This document shows, one piece after another, positions 41,499 through 51,869 of a stretch of 64,000 nt of DNA; position 1 is the first letter of the stretch; every line of letters starts with the position of its first letter. Source of the DNA: Tridacna crocea (taxonomy: Eukaryota; Mollusca; Bivalvia; Cardiida; Cardiidae); the NCBI GenBank assembly GCA_943736015.1, contig OX031058.1, forward strand, positions 13,293,001 to 13,357,000. The letters run 5' to 3'. The translations under genes were made by a program, and so were the position numbers. A model generated the notes under the pieces. That model was given only the letters and a program-made list of their open reading frames with translations. It did no database searches and was not told the origin of the DNA.

Positions 41499-41626
41499 TC
41501 GGTAAAAGATCGAAATATATTTCATCGAGTGAACACCATCGGTAATATTTTCACTCGTGGCGCAGCCACGAGTGAAAATATTACCGATGGTGTTCACTCG
41601 ATGAAATATATTTCGATCTTTCACCT
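41499..41626. repeat. Family F near-perfect palindrome, about 62-bp arms
   Basis: AAGATCGAAATATATTTCAT ... TTTTCACTCGTGGC, GCA loop, GCCACGAGTGAAAA ... ATGAAATATATTTCGATCTT. The one asymmetry I see is near the outer ends. Confidence 0.9.
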
Positions 41627-41699
41627 AAAAAAACAAATGTTCTATTTATTTTATGCTTTTAACCCTTTCTGGGAGGAGCTTTATCAAAATTCAGTACAG

Positions 41700-41940
41700 T
41701 TCTTTTCCCTTATTCCCCGTGGCGTACCCTCCCGCATAGCAACGTTACGTCAAGCGCGAGAAATGTAAGGTATATGACGTCATATTTCCCATCTGGTTGT
41801 TAGGCACGCGCAATTTGCCTAAGCAACAAGTACGTGAAAATCGGTATTTTCACTGGTGGTACCAGTGTAAGATCGAAAAATATTTTCACTGCTATTTCTC
41901 GATATCCTACCGGAAGGCATGAAATAAAGAATTATATCAC
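41700..41940. repeat. Family F internal segment
   Basis: GCGTACCCTCCCGCATAGCAACG, AAGCGCGAGAAATGTAAGG, ATCGAAAAATATTTTCACTGC, ending CGGAAGGCATGAAATAAAG. Confidence 0.65.
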
Positions 41941-42340
41941 ATCGATGAAATATGTACAAAAATACGTCAGAAATGACGTCACACAACTGTGATATTAAAC
42001 GTGCATAACATAAGAAAATTCCTAATGGGTATATTACATTGAAAACAAAGCAGGTTATATAATGAACAAAAGTATGTTGATATATTCAGTCTTAAAGAAT
42101 ACCATATTTTTTATGATTACTTTCCAAGCATTTCCAAACGATGAATTAGATTTGGTAGATCTTCATATGATGGGTCTAGGATTTGAATGGTGATGGCCAC
42201 AATCGTCTGTACTATAATATTTCCAGACGCATTTTGCACTAGAATCGTAAAACATTCGTAAAACATGGATTACCACATTGTTACTTCATAGCTCTTTCAA
42301 TTATTTCTATAGGAGCCTTGCTCCGTGAAAAAGGTTTTAA
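41941..42340. other. No recognised gene or repeat
   Basis: No supported feature. Confidence 0.35.
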
Positions 42341-42344
42341 TGCT

Positions 42345-42475
42345 CCTACGAAAAGCATCCACTAGGTTTTCCTGCGCAATCGATACTTCTCGCTATTGGT
42401 CAATTTTCTGCATGTCCAAAGACTATTGTACCTGAGCCTGTCGATTGTATGATAAAGCAGATTTTATGGACGCAT
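42345..42475. repeat. Family C fold-back, half
   Basis: CCTGCGCAATCGATACTTCTCGC, then GGTCAATTTTCTGCATGTCCAAAG as at 1540-1565. Confidence 0.5.
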
Positions 42476-42477
42476 AC

Positions 42478-42659
42478 CTAACCCCTAGGCTGCTGAGTAA
42501 TACTAACTTACTTTTTGCAGACAAGACCAGACTGCATGGATATGGACTGACCGATAGGGAGATCTTTTTCTCCCAAAAATAAGTTTTAAATAATATCATT
42601 CTGTTTTATGCAATCGGTATGAAAGTTCCATTGAAGTTATTCAGCAGGATGGGGTTTAA
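42478..42659 (+). mobile_element. Family B MITE, core deleted
   Basis: CTAACCCCTAGGCTGCTGAG to AGGATGGGGTTTAA. The hairpin is reduced to ACCAGACTGCATGG. Shares TTAA 42656-42659 with the next A. Confidence 0.75.
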
Positions 42660-42886
42660 CTTTTTACTAAACGACAAAATTTTGGACTAGTCCCTAACTG
42701 AAAGCATTTGCAGACGACAAAATAAATGTGAATTAGAAACTGAAATTTGATTTGGAAAGGGTAGGAAAACATTGTGGGAAAAGGAGAAAATGCTGGTTAC
42801 CAGCATTTTCTCCTTTTCCCACAATGTTTTCAAAGGTTTTCTTTCTCAGGGTCGTTAAAAGTCGGGATTTTGTGGTAAAGAGTTAA
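42656..42886 (+). mobile_element. Family A MITE, full length
   Basis: TTAACTTTTTACTAAACGAC to GTGGTAAAGAGTTAA. Perfect hairpin. Confidence 0.88.
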
Positions 42887-43007
42887 GTGATGTTTTGCTT
42901 GGCACAGTGTATCATGGCGATACATTAAACCTTCTTTTGCCAGAGCAGGGCTATATTGTTTAGTATATCTGTAGTCTGTGTATTCGAGTGAATACTTGTA
43001 GAATATT

Positions 43008-43236
43008 TTAACCCTTTCCCAAACAACAGATTTTAGACTCTTCCAAACTCAAATAGTTTGCAGACGACTATTTCAAATTTGGTAAAAATGGCAGAAAGTT
43101 CTCCAAATGGGTAGAAAACACTGTGGGAAAAAGGAGAAATTGCTCGTTATGAGCAATTTCTCCTTTTCCCACAGTGTTTTCAAAAGACTTGTACTGCAGA
43201 CACGTAAAAACAAGGGCTTGTTTGGGAAAGGGTTAC
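43008..43236 (+). mobile_element. Family A MITE, CTCG-loop, full length
   Basis: TTAACCCTTTCCCAAACAAC to GGGAAAGGGTTAC. GGAGAAATTGCTCGTTATGAGCAATTTCTCC; stem ACACTGTGGG / CCCACAGTGT. Confidence 0.85.
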
Positions 43237-43239
43237 GGG

Positions 43240-43463
43240 TTAACACAAAATTCCTACTTTTGACGACCCTGAGAAAGAAGCTTTTAGAAAACATTGTGGG
43301 AAAAGGAGAAAATACTGGTAGCTGGTAACCAGCATTTTCTCCTTTTCCCACAATGTTTTCTACCCTTTACAAAACAAGTTTCGAATTTCCAGTCACTTTA
43401 ATTTTGCCGTCTGCGAATGCTTTCTATTTGGACAAGCCTAAAATATTGCCAATTGGTAGGTTT
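43240..43463 (-). mobile_element. Family A MITE, 3 bp after the previous copy
   Basis: TTAACACAAAATTCCTAC to CCAATTGGTAGGTTTTT. The loop carries an extra TAGCTGG (ACTGGTAGCTGGTAACCAGC). Confidence 0.8.
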
Positions 43464-43951
43464 TTGAATGATAGTAATATACAATGTATTTCAGAAACAA
43501 ACCGCAAACGCCTCTATATTCTATATATGTGTCTTAGACGCGAGTGTATGAAGGGGGCGCTATTAAAGCCTCCATAAACACAATAACCGATGACAGACGA
43601 ATAAAATATTTAAAGGAGGATGTTTGTTTCTACGGGTCCCCGGAGACGCGATGTACACAAATGATTTACAAATTATTTCTAGCGTTTTGTTACAATTACA
43701 AGCGGTCCGAGCCACTTTGTAATGAAGACATATAGCTGTAAAACAGGATATTTCACTGACGTTTCTTTCCTTTTTAGACTGAAAGAATTGGCTTTTCTTT
43801 TATCAATAGTTTGTTTGACTTTTCCTAACCGTCCTTTTCGACTTTGTTTGAACTATATCTCGGAGAGAGTCTTGTTGTCTTAGTTTTCCGGATCTTCTAC
43901 TGACTAGGCCGAGTGTCCTATTCAAGAGAAACTCTCCTCAAGTTCTGTTTA

Positions 43952-44179
43952 CTAACCTCTTCACCAATCGACAAATTTTCTACTTGTCGAAACTGAAAGC
44001 ATTTGCAGACGACAAATTAAAGAATATCGAAAAGGCAAAACTTGTCATTGATATGATAGAAAACATTGTGGAATAAGGAGAAAATGCTGATTACCAGCGT
44101 TTCCTCCTTTTTTTCCATAATATTTTCGAAAACCTTTTTCCTCGGGATCATAAAACGTCAAGATTATATGATGAATAGA
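43952..44179 (+). mobile_element. Family A MITE, decayed
   Basis: CTAACCTCTTCACCAATCGAC to TATATGATGAATAG. The hairpin has mismatches (ATGCTGATTACCAGCGT). Confidence 0.72.
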
Positions 44180-44320
44180 AAAAAGTCAGAGAAAAAATAA
44201 TCAAAGATACCTAAAAGTACAACACTGTGACAAAAACAGACTTGAGACAGTAATATGAACACATCATATCTGGCGTAGCAGTGAAACTGAAAATATCATG
44301 TTATTTATTCCTGAAAATGT

Positions 44321-44540
44321 TTAACTCTTTACCAAACTTTCAATGACCCTGAGAAAGAAGATTTCTGAAAACATTGTGGGAAAAGGAGAAAATGCTGGTA
44401 AATAGCATTTTCTCCTTTCCCCACAATGTTTTTTTCTCTTCCCTAAACAAATTTCAAATTTTCTGCTACTTTTATTTTCTCGTCTGCAAATGCTTTCAAT
44501 TTGGACCGGCCTAAAATTTTGTCGTTTGGTAAAGAGTTAA
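44321..44540 (-). mobile_element. Family A MITE, cluster member 1
   Basis: TTAACTCTTTACCAAACTTTC to TTTGGTAAAGAGTTAA. Tip ATGCTGGTAAATAGCAT. Confidence 0.82.
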
Positions 44541-44665
44541 ACCTGTACTTCACAAGCCCAAGGTTTCAACGACCCTGACAGAAGAGTATTCTTAAAACAT
44601 TGTGGAAAAGATGATACTACTAACCATTATGTTCTCATTTTCCAAGACAGTTTTTTTTTTTCACC
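44537..44665 (-). mobile_element. Family A, truncated, cluster member 2
   Basis: GTTTCAACGACCCTGACAGAAG, AAAACATTGTGGAAAAG, then ATTTTCCAAGACAG. It stops after the hairpin, and the distal arm is missing. Confidence 0.6.
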
Positions 44666-44786
44666 AATTACCTCACAATCGCTACTTTTGACGACCCTGA
44701 GAAAGAAGCTTTTACAAAACATTGTGGGAAAAGGAGAAAGTGCTGGTTACCATGCATTTTTCTACCCTAGTAAAAAATGAAATTTA
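44666..44786 (-). mobile_element. Family A, truncated, cluster member 3
   Basis: TTACCTCACAATCGCTACTTTTGACGACC, AAAGTGCTGGTTACCATGCA. Again cut just after the hairpin tip. Confidence 0.65.
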
Positions 44787-45013
44787 CCCATTACCTCTCA
44801 CAATCCCTACTTTTGGCGACCCTGAGAAAGAAGCCTTTAGAAAACATTGTTGGAAACGGAAAAAAAATGCTGTTAATCAGCATTTTTCCTTTTCCCACAA
44901 TGTTTTCTACCCTTCACAAAACAAATTTCAAATTTGCAGCCACTTTTATTTTCTCGTCTGCAAATACATTCAATTCAGACCAGCCTAAAATATTGTCGTT
45001 TGGTAATGAGTAA
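44783..45013 (-). mobile_element. Family A MITE, cluster member 4
   Basis: TTACCCATTACCTCTCACAATC to TTTGGTAATGAGTAA. The stem has extra A residues (ACGGAAAAAAAATGCTG). Confidence 0.78.
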
Positions 45014-45024
45014 ATCATTTCGAA

Positions 45025-45122
45025 TACAAATCTCATAAGTCTGCGCAGGTTCGACATATTTTTTTTTTTCCTTATTGCAAAATTTTGTGCATGCCGGAGG
45101 ATCAGTCTACATCATGGTTCAG
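45025..45122. repeat. Family C remnant
   Basis: AAGTCTGCGCAGGTTCGAC, GTGCATGCCGGAGGATCAGTC, ATGGTTCAGTCGAC. Confidence 0.45.
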
Positions 45123-45354
45123 TCGACTCATTACCACACAAGAAAATTTTAGACTGGTCCAAATTGAAAGCATAATTGGCAGACAACAAGATAAAGGTGA
45201 CTGAAAAAGTGAAATTTGTTCTGGGAAGGGTAGAAAACACTGTGGGAAAAGGAGAAAATGCTGGTTACCAGCATTTTCTCCTTTTCCCACAGTGTTTTCA
45301 AAAGGCTTCTGTTTCAGGGGCGTCAAAAGTAGGGATTGTGTGGTAATGGGTTAA
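45123..45354 (+). mobile_element. Family A MITE
   Basis: CGACTCATTACCACACAAG to TGGTAATGGGTTAA. Stem ACACTGTGGG / CCCACAGTGT, both arms changed together. The left TTAA is lost next to the C remnant. Confidence 0.87.
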
Positions 45355-45703
45355 ACAAATTGGATTTTATGGTTTCATATACTTTTGTGATGACTTGCAT
45401 AGCATCATGCCTCACGGAGAAATATTTACCCTCCTTTCGTCAGCGCAACGCCATTTTTTATTTCATAAAAATTGGAAACATGATTTAATTAATCCATCTG
45501 GTATGGAACATATTTCTGGATAGTTCAATTAGAGGCCTGAGTTGACGAATTACCAAATTAATTTCGTCTGAAATTTAACGAGTACAAATACCGCGCAATG
45601 GTTTTATACGGTAATGAAATACGCTTTCTCGTTCTGAATTCTGCATAAAGTGTCCGCCATATTAACATGTATCATTCTAAATGATCGGGTTTAAAAATGT
45701 TGT

Positions 45704-45934
45704 TTAACTCTCTTTACCACACGAGAAAATTTTAGACTGGTCCAAATTGAAAGTATTTGCAGACGACAAAATAATGGTGACTGAAAAATTCAAATTTGTT
45801 CTGGGAAAGCTAGAAAACACTGTGGGAAAAGGAGAAAATGCTGGTTACCAGCATTTTCTCCTTTTCCCACAGTGTTTTCAAAAGGCTTCTTTCTCAGGGG
45901 TGTCAAAAGTAGGGATTGTGTGGTAATGGGTTAA
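45704..45934 (+). mobile_element. Family A MITE, full length
   Basis: TTAACTCTCTTTACCACACG to TGGTAATGGGTTAA. Very similar to 45123-45354, with the same paired stem change. Confidence 0.88.
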
Positions 45935-46264
45935 CTCAGGGGGATAACGAGTAAAAACTATACATACCGCTATGCAGTTAGTAGATTCTTTACATGCAGA
46001 GTCGCTCTTCCAATCTTCAATGAACTGAAATAGATAAACAGAAATATGAAAATCTTTCGGATGTAGCTTTCATCAGTCAGGGTACTTTGGATAGCCAAGA
46101 ATAAATAAATTAAAAAAATCAGTCTATTGCCCCAAAATTGCAATTTCCATCTTATTTTCAGGCAATGTAATTTACGATATATCTGACTTTGAGTGCATTC
46201 TACCACAAATAAGAGTTTTCGTAGAAGCAGAAGAAGTAGAGAGAATATTCAATTGAAAATTAAA

Positions 46265-46680
46265 TACGATATATTTTCACGAGTGGCTGTGCCACTCGTG
46301 AAAGTATAACCGATGATGTTCACTCGATGAAACAAATTTCGATCTTATACTGAAAACAAAACGTATATTCTATTTATTTCTCGCCTTTAACCCTGTCCTT
46401 GGGAAACTTAATAAAAAATCGATAAAGTTCTTTTCGGTTATTCCCCGTGGCGTACCCCGCTCTTTGCAACACATTTCGATATTACGTCAAGCACGAGAAA
46501 TGTAAGGTAAATTACGTCATATTTCCAACTGGTTGTGAGGCATGCACGTTTTACCCAGAAACAACTGTTTCCGCCTTTAATTGAAGAGTTAGAATGTATA
46601 TTCGTAACCATGAAATATCGAAAAATATTTCACTGATATTTCACGATAACCTAGCATGATCTTAAAGTATATATAAAGTT
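46265..46680. repeat. Family F, one arm plus internal segment
   Basis: ATTTTCACGAGTGGCTGTGCCACTCGTGAAA tip, GTTCACTCGATGAAAC, then GCAACACATTTCG, AAGCACGAGAAATGTAAGG, CATGAAATATCG. Confidence 0.65.
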
Positions 46681-46909
46681 TAGAAAATGCAAGGTATGTA
46701 GACGTAGCGGCATTTTATAACGTCTGACAAAACATTTTGCAATTGCAATTTGCAATCAAGTTTTATTTTGATATATAAAGTCAGCAGAAATTTTAACGAC
46801 AAACAATTAAACCGGAGAAAGCAGATTTCAGCCTTTAAACATAAATTGAATTAATGATAGATGAAACAAAATAGTGAGCCTTTCTTTGGCATAAAGAGCA
46901 TAACGTCGG

Positions 46910-46985
46910 TTTGCTTCCAAAACCTCGTAACTACAGCTTGTTTCAAGCTGTAGTTACGAGGTTTTGGAAGCAAATCGACGATAAT
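46910..46985. repeat. Family E palindrome, 34-bp arms
   Basis: CGTCGGTTTGCTTCCAAAACC ... GGTTTTGGAAGCAAATCGACG around CTACAGCTTGTTTCAAGCTGTAG. The two arms differ at only one or two positions. Confidence 0.85.
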
Positions 46986-47084
46986 GCATCTCCGTGATAC
47001 GGGATACCTGGCAAGTCATCACATAATTGTGCATCCATAATTTCTATTTTGCCAAACAACCGACAGAATAATGAGGTAACTTAC

Positions 47085-47200
47085 TCCATGGACATTCAAA
47101 ATATTGATCAATAATAAGAAGTTTCGGCCCTGGACAGCCTGCGCGGACTGACCAGGCTGTCCAGGATTGATACTTTTTGCAGATTCATTCAGTGGGGGGG
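47085..47200. repeat. Family C fold-back
   Basis: CCTGGACAGCCTGCGCGG / CCAGGCTGTCCAGG, then TTGATACTTTTTGCAGATTC. Confidence 0.68.
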
Positions 47201-47269
47201 GGGCATTGTTTTCGGCTCCAATAGTATAGACAAGCACCTAAAGCACCTTTCAAAAAAAGGCTGATATTG

Positions 47270-47385
47270 CAAAAATTTGCCCAATAACACAAAGTGTCGG
47301 CCCAGGACAGCCTGAGCGGACTGCGCAAGCCGTCCCACATGGATACTTTTTGCAGATTCATTCAGCCCTTCTTTTCATAAGATAC
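47270..47385. repeat. Family C fold-back
   Basis: CGGCCCAGGACAGCCTGAGCGG, GCGCAAGCCGTCC, then GGATACTTTTTGCAGATTCATTCAG as in the preceding copy. Confidence 0.62.
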
Positions 47386-47819
47386 GGCTCAAAATTGTAG
47401 AACGGCACTCGTAAAAAACGACTGACGATATTTAAAAAACAAGAGGACCATGATGGTCCTATATCGCTCACCTGAGTACCAAGCAGCACAGGTCTAAACT
47501 AAAGATATATACCAAATAACAAGGTTCAAGGCCAAATGATAATGAAACAGGAGCAGCAAATTGTTGCAATCTAACTTGAGACTTTGAAGTTCCATTCCAT
47601 ACAAGCAAGAAATACTGTAACAAGAGGGCCAAGATGGCCCTGGATCGCTCACCTGAGTTTTGAGATGACCATAGCCTACATTTTTTTTTTTTTGAGGTAT
47701 TGAAACATTGGAACCAAATTTATAATTTTGCTAAGCAATTTTCAAAAGGTCACCTGTAAAATTCATTTCCAAATCTGACCATCAGTTTCAAAAAGAAGAA
47801 TTTTTAAGAATTCTTCATT

Positions 47820-48960
47820 TCTGTTTAAGAGCAAGTATCCCCCATCCACGAGAGCCATGTTTCTTGATGGATCAAAATTTACGAACAAGTTTTGAAAAGG
47901 GTCACCCAAGGAACATTTCGGAAAATTTCTTTTAAAATCTGACCAGGGCTTTCAGAGAAAGAGAATTTTCAAGAATATCATCATGTCCATATAGTGCAAG
48001 TAGCTCCCATTCACAAGAGCAAGGATCACCCAAGGAACATCTCTGTCAAATTATTTTAAAATCTGACTAGGGGTTTCAGAGAAAAAGAATTTTCAAGAAT
48101 TTCTTCATTTCCATATAGTGCAAGTAGCCCCCATTCACCAGAGCCATGTTTCTTCATGGATCAAAATTTTGTGAACAGGTTTTGAAAAGGGTCACCCAAG
48201 GATCATCACTGTGAAATCATTTTAAAATCTGTCCAGCCGTTTCAGAGAAGAAGAATTTTTAAAAATTTCTTTATTTCCCTATAGTGCAAGTAGCCCCCAT
48301 TCACCAGAGCCATGTTTCTTGACGGATTAAAATTTTGTGAACACTTTTTGAAAAGGGTAACCCAAGGAATATCCCAGAGAAATTATTTCAAAATCAGACC
48401 AGTGGTTTCAGAGAAGAAAAAATTTTAAGAATTTCCTCATTTCCCAATAGTGCAAGAAGCCCCCATTCACCAGAGCCATGTTTCTTGACGAATCAAAATT
48501 TCGCGAACAATTTTTGAAAAGGGTCACCCAAGGAACATCTCTGTGAAATTATTTCAAAATCTGACCAGGGGTTTCGGAGAAGAAGATTTTTTAAGAATTC
48601 CTTCATTTCTATTTAGTGCAAGTAGCCCCCGTTCACCAGAGCCACATTTTTTGACGGATCAAAATTTCACGAACAATTTTTGAAAAGGGTCACCCAAGGA
48701 ACATATCTGTGAAATTATTTCAAAATCCAACCAGCGGTTTCAGAGGAGAAGATTTTTTAAGAATTCCTTCATTTCTGTATAGTGCAAGTAGCCCCCATTC
48801 ACCAGAGCCACAATTTTTGACGGATCAAAATTTCACGAACAATTTTTGAAAAGGGTCACCCAAGGAACATATCTGTGAAATTATTTCAAAATCCGACCAG
48901 CGGTTTCAGAGGAGAAGATTTTTAAAGAATTTGCTAAAAAATTCCATTTGGTTGCCATGG
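47820..48960. repeat. 166-bp tandem array in H1, about 7 units
   Basis: GTAGCCCCCATTCACCAGAG-type segments at about 48000, 48124, 48291, 48457, 48622 and 48788, plus a diverged one at 47829. Units share GAAAAGGGTCACCCAAGGAAC and GGTTTCAGAG. Confidence 0.85.
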
Positions 48961-49089
48961 CAACCAGAGTTTTTGATGGAATCAAATTCTGTGAACAATT
49001 TTTAAAGAGGACCTCCCAAGGAACATTCCTGCCAAGTTTGGTCCAAATCCGCCCAGCGGTTTAGGAGGAGTTGATGTTTAAAGAATTGT

Positions 49090-49172
49090 TGACGACGCAC
49101 GACGGACGACGGACGACGGACGACGGACGACGCACGACGGACGACGCACGACGGACGACGGACGACGGACAC
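49090..49172. repeat. GACGGAC/GACGCAC microsatellite of H1
   Basis: 7-bp register ACGACGG repeats with GC-for-GG variants, just before ACCGGGTGATCC. Confidence 0.88.
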
Positions 49173-49837
49173 CGGGTGATCCTAAAAGCTCCCCTTGAGC
49201 ACGTTGTGCTCAGGTGAGCTAAAAATGAAGATCAAAGTGGAATTACTAAAAATTCCTGCTACATAGAGTTATTGTTCTTGTGCACTGCACTCTGTAATAT
49301 TGCAAAAAACATGAATACCAAGTTTGAAGTCATTCTGACTTAAGATAACAGTTATATTCAGGGCAGGCACTAAATGCTGTAAAAATGACATTCAAAGGGA
49401 AATAACTTAAAGACAGCACAAGGTACAGTTACAATTCCTAGGCAATGCACTTCCAAATACTGCAACAAATAAGCATACCAAATATCAAGTCATTCCTCCT
49501 TAAGATGACAAAGTTTTGCTCCTGACAAAGCAAGAAATGCTATAAAAATGAAGGGGGAATAACTCAAAATTTGTGCTAGGAAGTTATGGTTCTTGTGCAG
49601 TGCACTCCATAATTTTTCAACAATCATACATATCAAATTTGACGATGTTCAGGCTGTAGATGACAAAGTTATATTCCAGACAAGCAGAAAATGCTGTAAA
49701 AATTTCAATCAAAGGGAATTAACTTATAGACAGTATGAAGTAGAGTTATGGCTCTTTCACACTGCACTCTGTTTGACTGCAATAAACACAAATGCCAAGT
49801 TTCCAGCCTAAGAACTATTCTAAAAAAAACTTTCTAA

Positions 49838-51745
49838 TTCAAGGGCAAATAACTCCCATTGTTCTGGTCACCCATAATCGGACTCATCTGAGATCTTAGA
49901 GTCATATATGTTGTGACCAAGTCTGGAACTAATTGGTTGATATTTGTAGATGCTAGAGTGTAAACAAAGTGAAATACAGCAATTTTTTTAATTCAAGGGC
50001 AAATAACTCCAGTTGTTCTCGTCTGAATACACCAATAATCAACCTCATCCGAGATCTTATGGTCATGTATATTTTGTCCAAGTCTGGTGTTGATTGGTTA
50101 ATAATTGTAGATGCTAGAGTGAAAACAACGTCAAATATAGCGATTTTTCTAATTCAAGGGCAAATAACTCCAGTTGTTCTCGTCCGATGAGACTCATCAT
50201 CAAACTCATCCGAGATCTTATGATCATATATATTTTGACAAAGTTTGGTGCTAATTGTGGTTGATATTTGTAGATGCTAGAGTGTAAACAAAGTGAAATA
50301 CAGCTATTTTCTTTATTCAAGGGCAAATAACTCCAGATGTTCTGGTCCGATTTGACCCATAAGCGAACTCATCTGAGATCTTATGGTCATACACACTTTG
50401 TCCAAGTTTGGTGTCGATTGGTTAAAAATTGTAGATGCTAGAGTGAAAACAAAGTCGAATATAGCAATTTTCTTAATTCAAGGGCAAATAACTTCTGTTG
50501 TTCTCGTCCGATGAGACCCATAAGCGAACTCATCCGAGATCTTATGGTCATATATATATTTTGAGAAAGTTTGGTGCTAATTGGTTGATATTTGTAGATG
50601 CTAGAGTGTAAACAATGTGAAATACAGCTATTTTCTTTATTCAAGGGCAAATAACTCCAGATGTTCTGGTCCGATTTGACCCATAAGCGAACTCATCTGA
50701 GATCTTATGGTCATACACACTTTGTCCAAGTTTGGTGTGGATTGGTTAAAAATTGTAGATGCTAAAGTGAAAACAAAAACAAATATAGCAATTTTCTTAA
50801 TTCAAGGGCAAATAACTCCTGTCGTTCTGGTCCAATGAGACCCATCATCAATCTCATCCAAGATCTTATGATCATATATATTTTGAGAAAGTTTGGTGCT
50901 AATTGGTTGATATTTGTAGATGCTAGAGTGTAAACAAAGTGAATTATAGCAATTTTCTTAATTCAAGGGCAAATAACTCCAGATGTTCTGGTCCGATTTG
51001 ACCCATAAGCGAACTCATCCGAGATCTTATAGTCATACACACTTTGTCCAAGTTTGGTGTCGATTGGTTAAAAATTGTAGATGCTAGAGTGAAAACAAAG
51101 TCAAATATAGCAATTTTCTTAATTCAAGGGCAAATAACTCCTGTCGTTCTGGTCCGATGAGACCCATAATCGAACTCATTCGAGATCTTATGGTCATATA
51201 TATTTTGACAAAGTTTGGTGCTAATTGGTTGATATTTGTAGATGCTAGATTGTAAACAAAGTGAAATAAAGCTATTTTCTTAATTCAAGGGCAAATAACT
51301 CCAGATGTTCTGGTCGGATTTGACCCATAAGCGAACTCATCCGAGATGTTATGGTCATACACACTTTGTCCAAGTTTGGTGTCGATTGGTTAAAAATTGT
51401 AGATGCTAGAGTGAAAACAAAATCAAATATAGCTATTTTCTTAATTCAAGGGCAAATAACTCCGGTCGTTCTGGTCCGATGACACCCATAATCGAACTCA
51501 TCCGAGATCTTATGGTCATATATATTTTGAGAAAGTTTGGTGCTAATTGGTTGATATTTGTAGATGCTAGAGTGTAAACAAAGTGAATTATAACAATTTT
51601 CTTAATTCAAGGGCAAATAACTCCAGATGTTCTGGTCCGATTTGACCCATAATCGAACTCATCCGAGATCTTATGGTCATATACACTTTGACCAAGTTTG
51701 GTGCTGATTGGTTGATATTTGTAGATGCTAGAGTGTAAACAAGAA
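49838..51745. repeat. 161-bp tandem array in H2, 12 units, dimeric pattern
   Basis: TTCAAGGGCAAATAACT occurs at 49838, 49992, 50153, 50316, 50477, 50640, 50801, 50962, 51123, 51284, 51445 and 51606. In much of the array, units with TTGATATTTGTAGATGCTAG and GTGAAATA alternate with units with TTAAAAATTGTAGATGC and GTCAAATA, giving a higher-order period of about 322 bp. Confidence 0.9.
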
Positions 51746-51751
51746 AATGTG

Positions 51752-51825
51752 AACGGACGACGGACGGACGGACGGACGGACGGACGGACGACGGACGGAC
51801 GACGGACGCCGACGGACGGTGAGTG
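51752..51825. repeat. (GGAC)n microsatellite of H2
   Basis: GGACGGACGGACGGACGGAC then ACGGTGAGTGATCAC. Open frames here (Ser/Val/Arg/Pro) are artefacts. Confidence 0.9.
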
Positions 51826-51869
51826 ATCACAATAGCTCACTCTGAGCACTTCGTGCTCAGGTGAGCTAA

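Larger units (their letters stand above)
47620..49220. mobile_element. Rolling-circle-like element H1 nested in H2, 166-bp array
   Basis: ACAAGAGGGCCAAGATGGCC at the left; TTGAGCACGTTGTGCTCAGG then TGAGCT at the right. It splits the H2 sequence AATACTGTA|AAAATGAAG. Uninterrupted relatives (AAATGCTGTAAAAATGACA, 49371-49389; ATGCTGTAAAAATTTC, 49690) show no duplicated bases, which fits a rolling-circle insertion. Confidence 0.7.
47439..51866. mobile_element. Rolling-circle-like (Helitron/HINE-type) element H2 with 161-bp array
   Basis: The left end ACAAGAGGACCATGATGGTCC carries a short hairpin and then CGCTCACCTGAG. The right end GAGCACTTCGTGCTCAGGTGAGCT has a hairpin and the inverted CTCAGGTGAG. 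Inside are degenerate units (49220-49830), twelve 161-bp units, and a GGAC-type microsatellite. It is interrupted at 47619/49221 by a related element. No coding capacity, hence non-autonomous. Confidence 0.68.

Noticed and set aside
49838..51745. CRISPR-like or centromeric array
   Set aside because: Only 12 units, inside an element with defined ends; no spacer/repeat structure.
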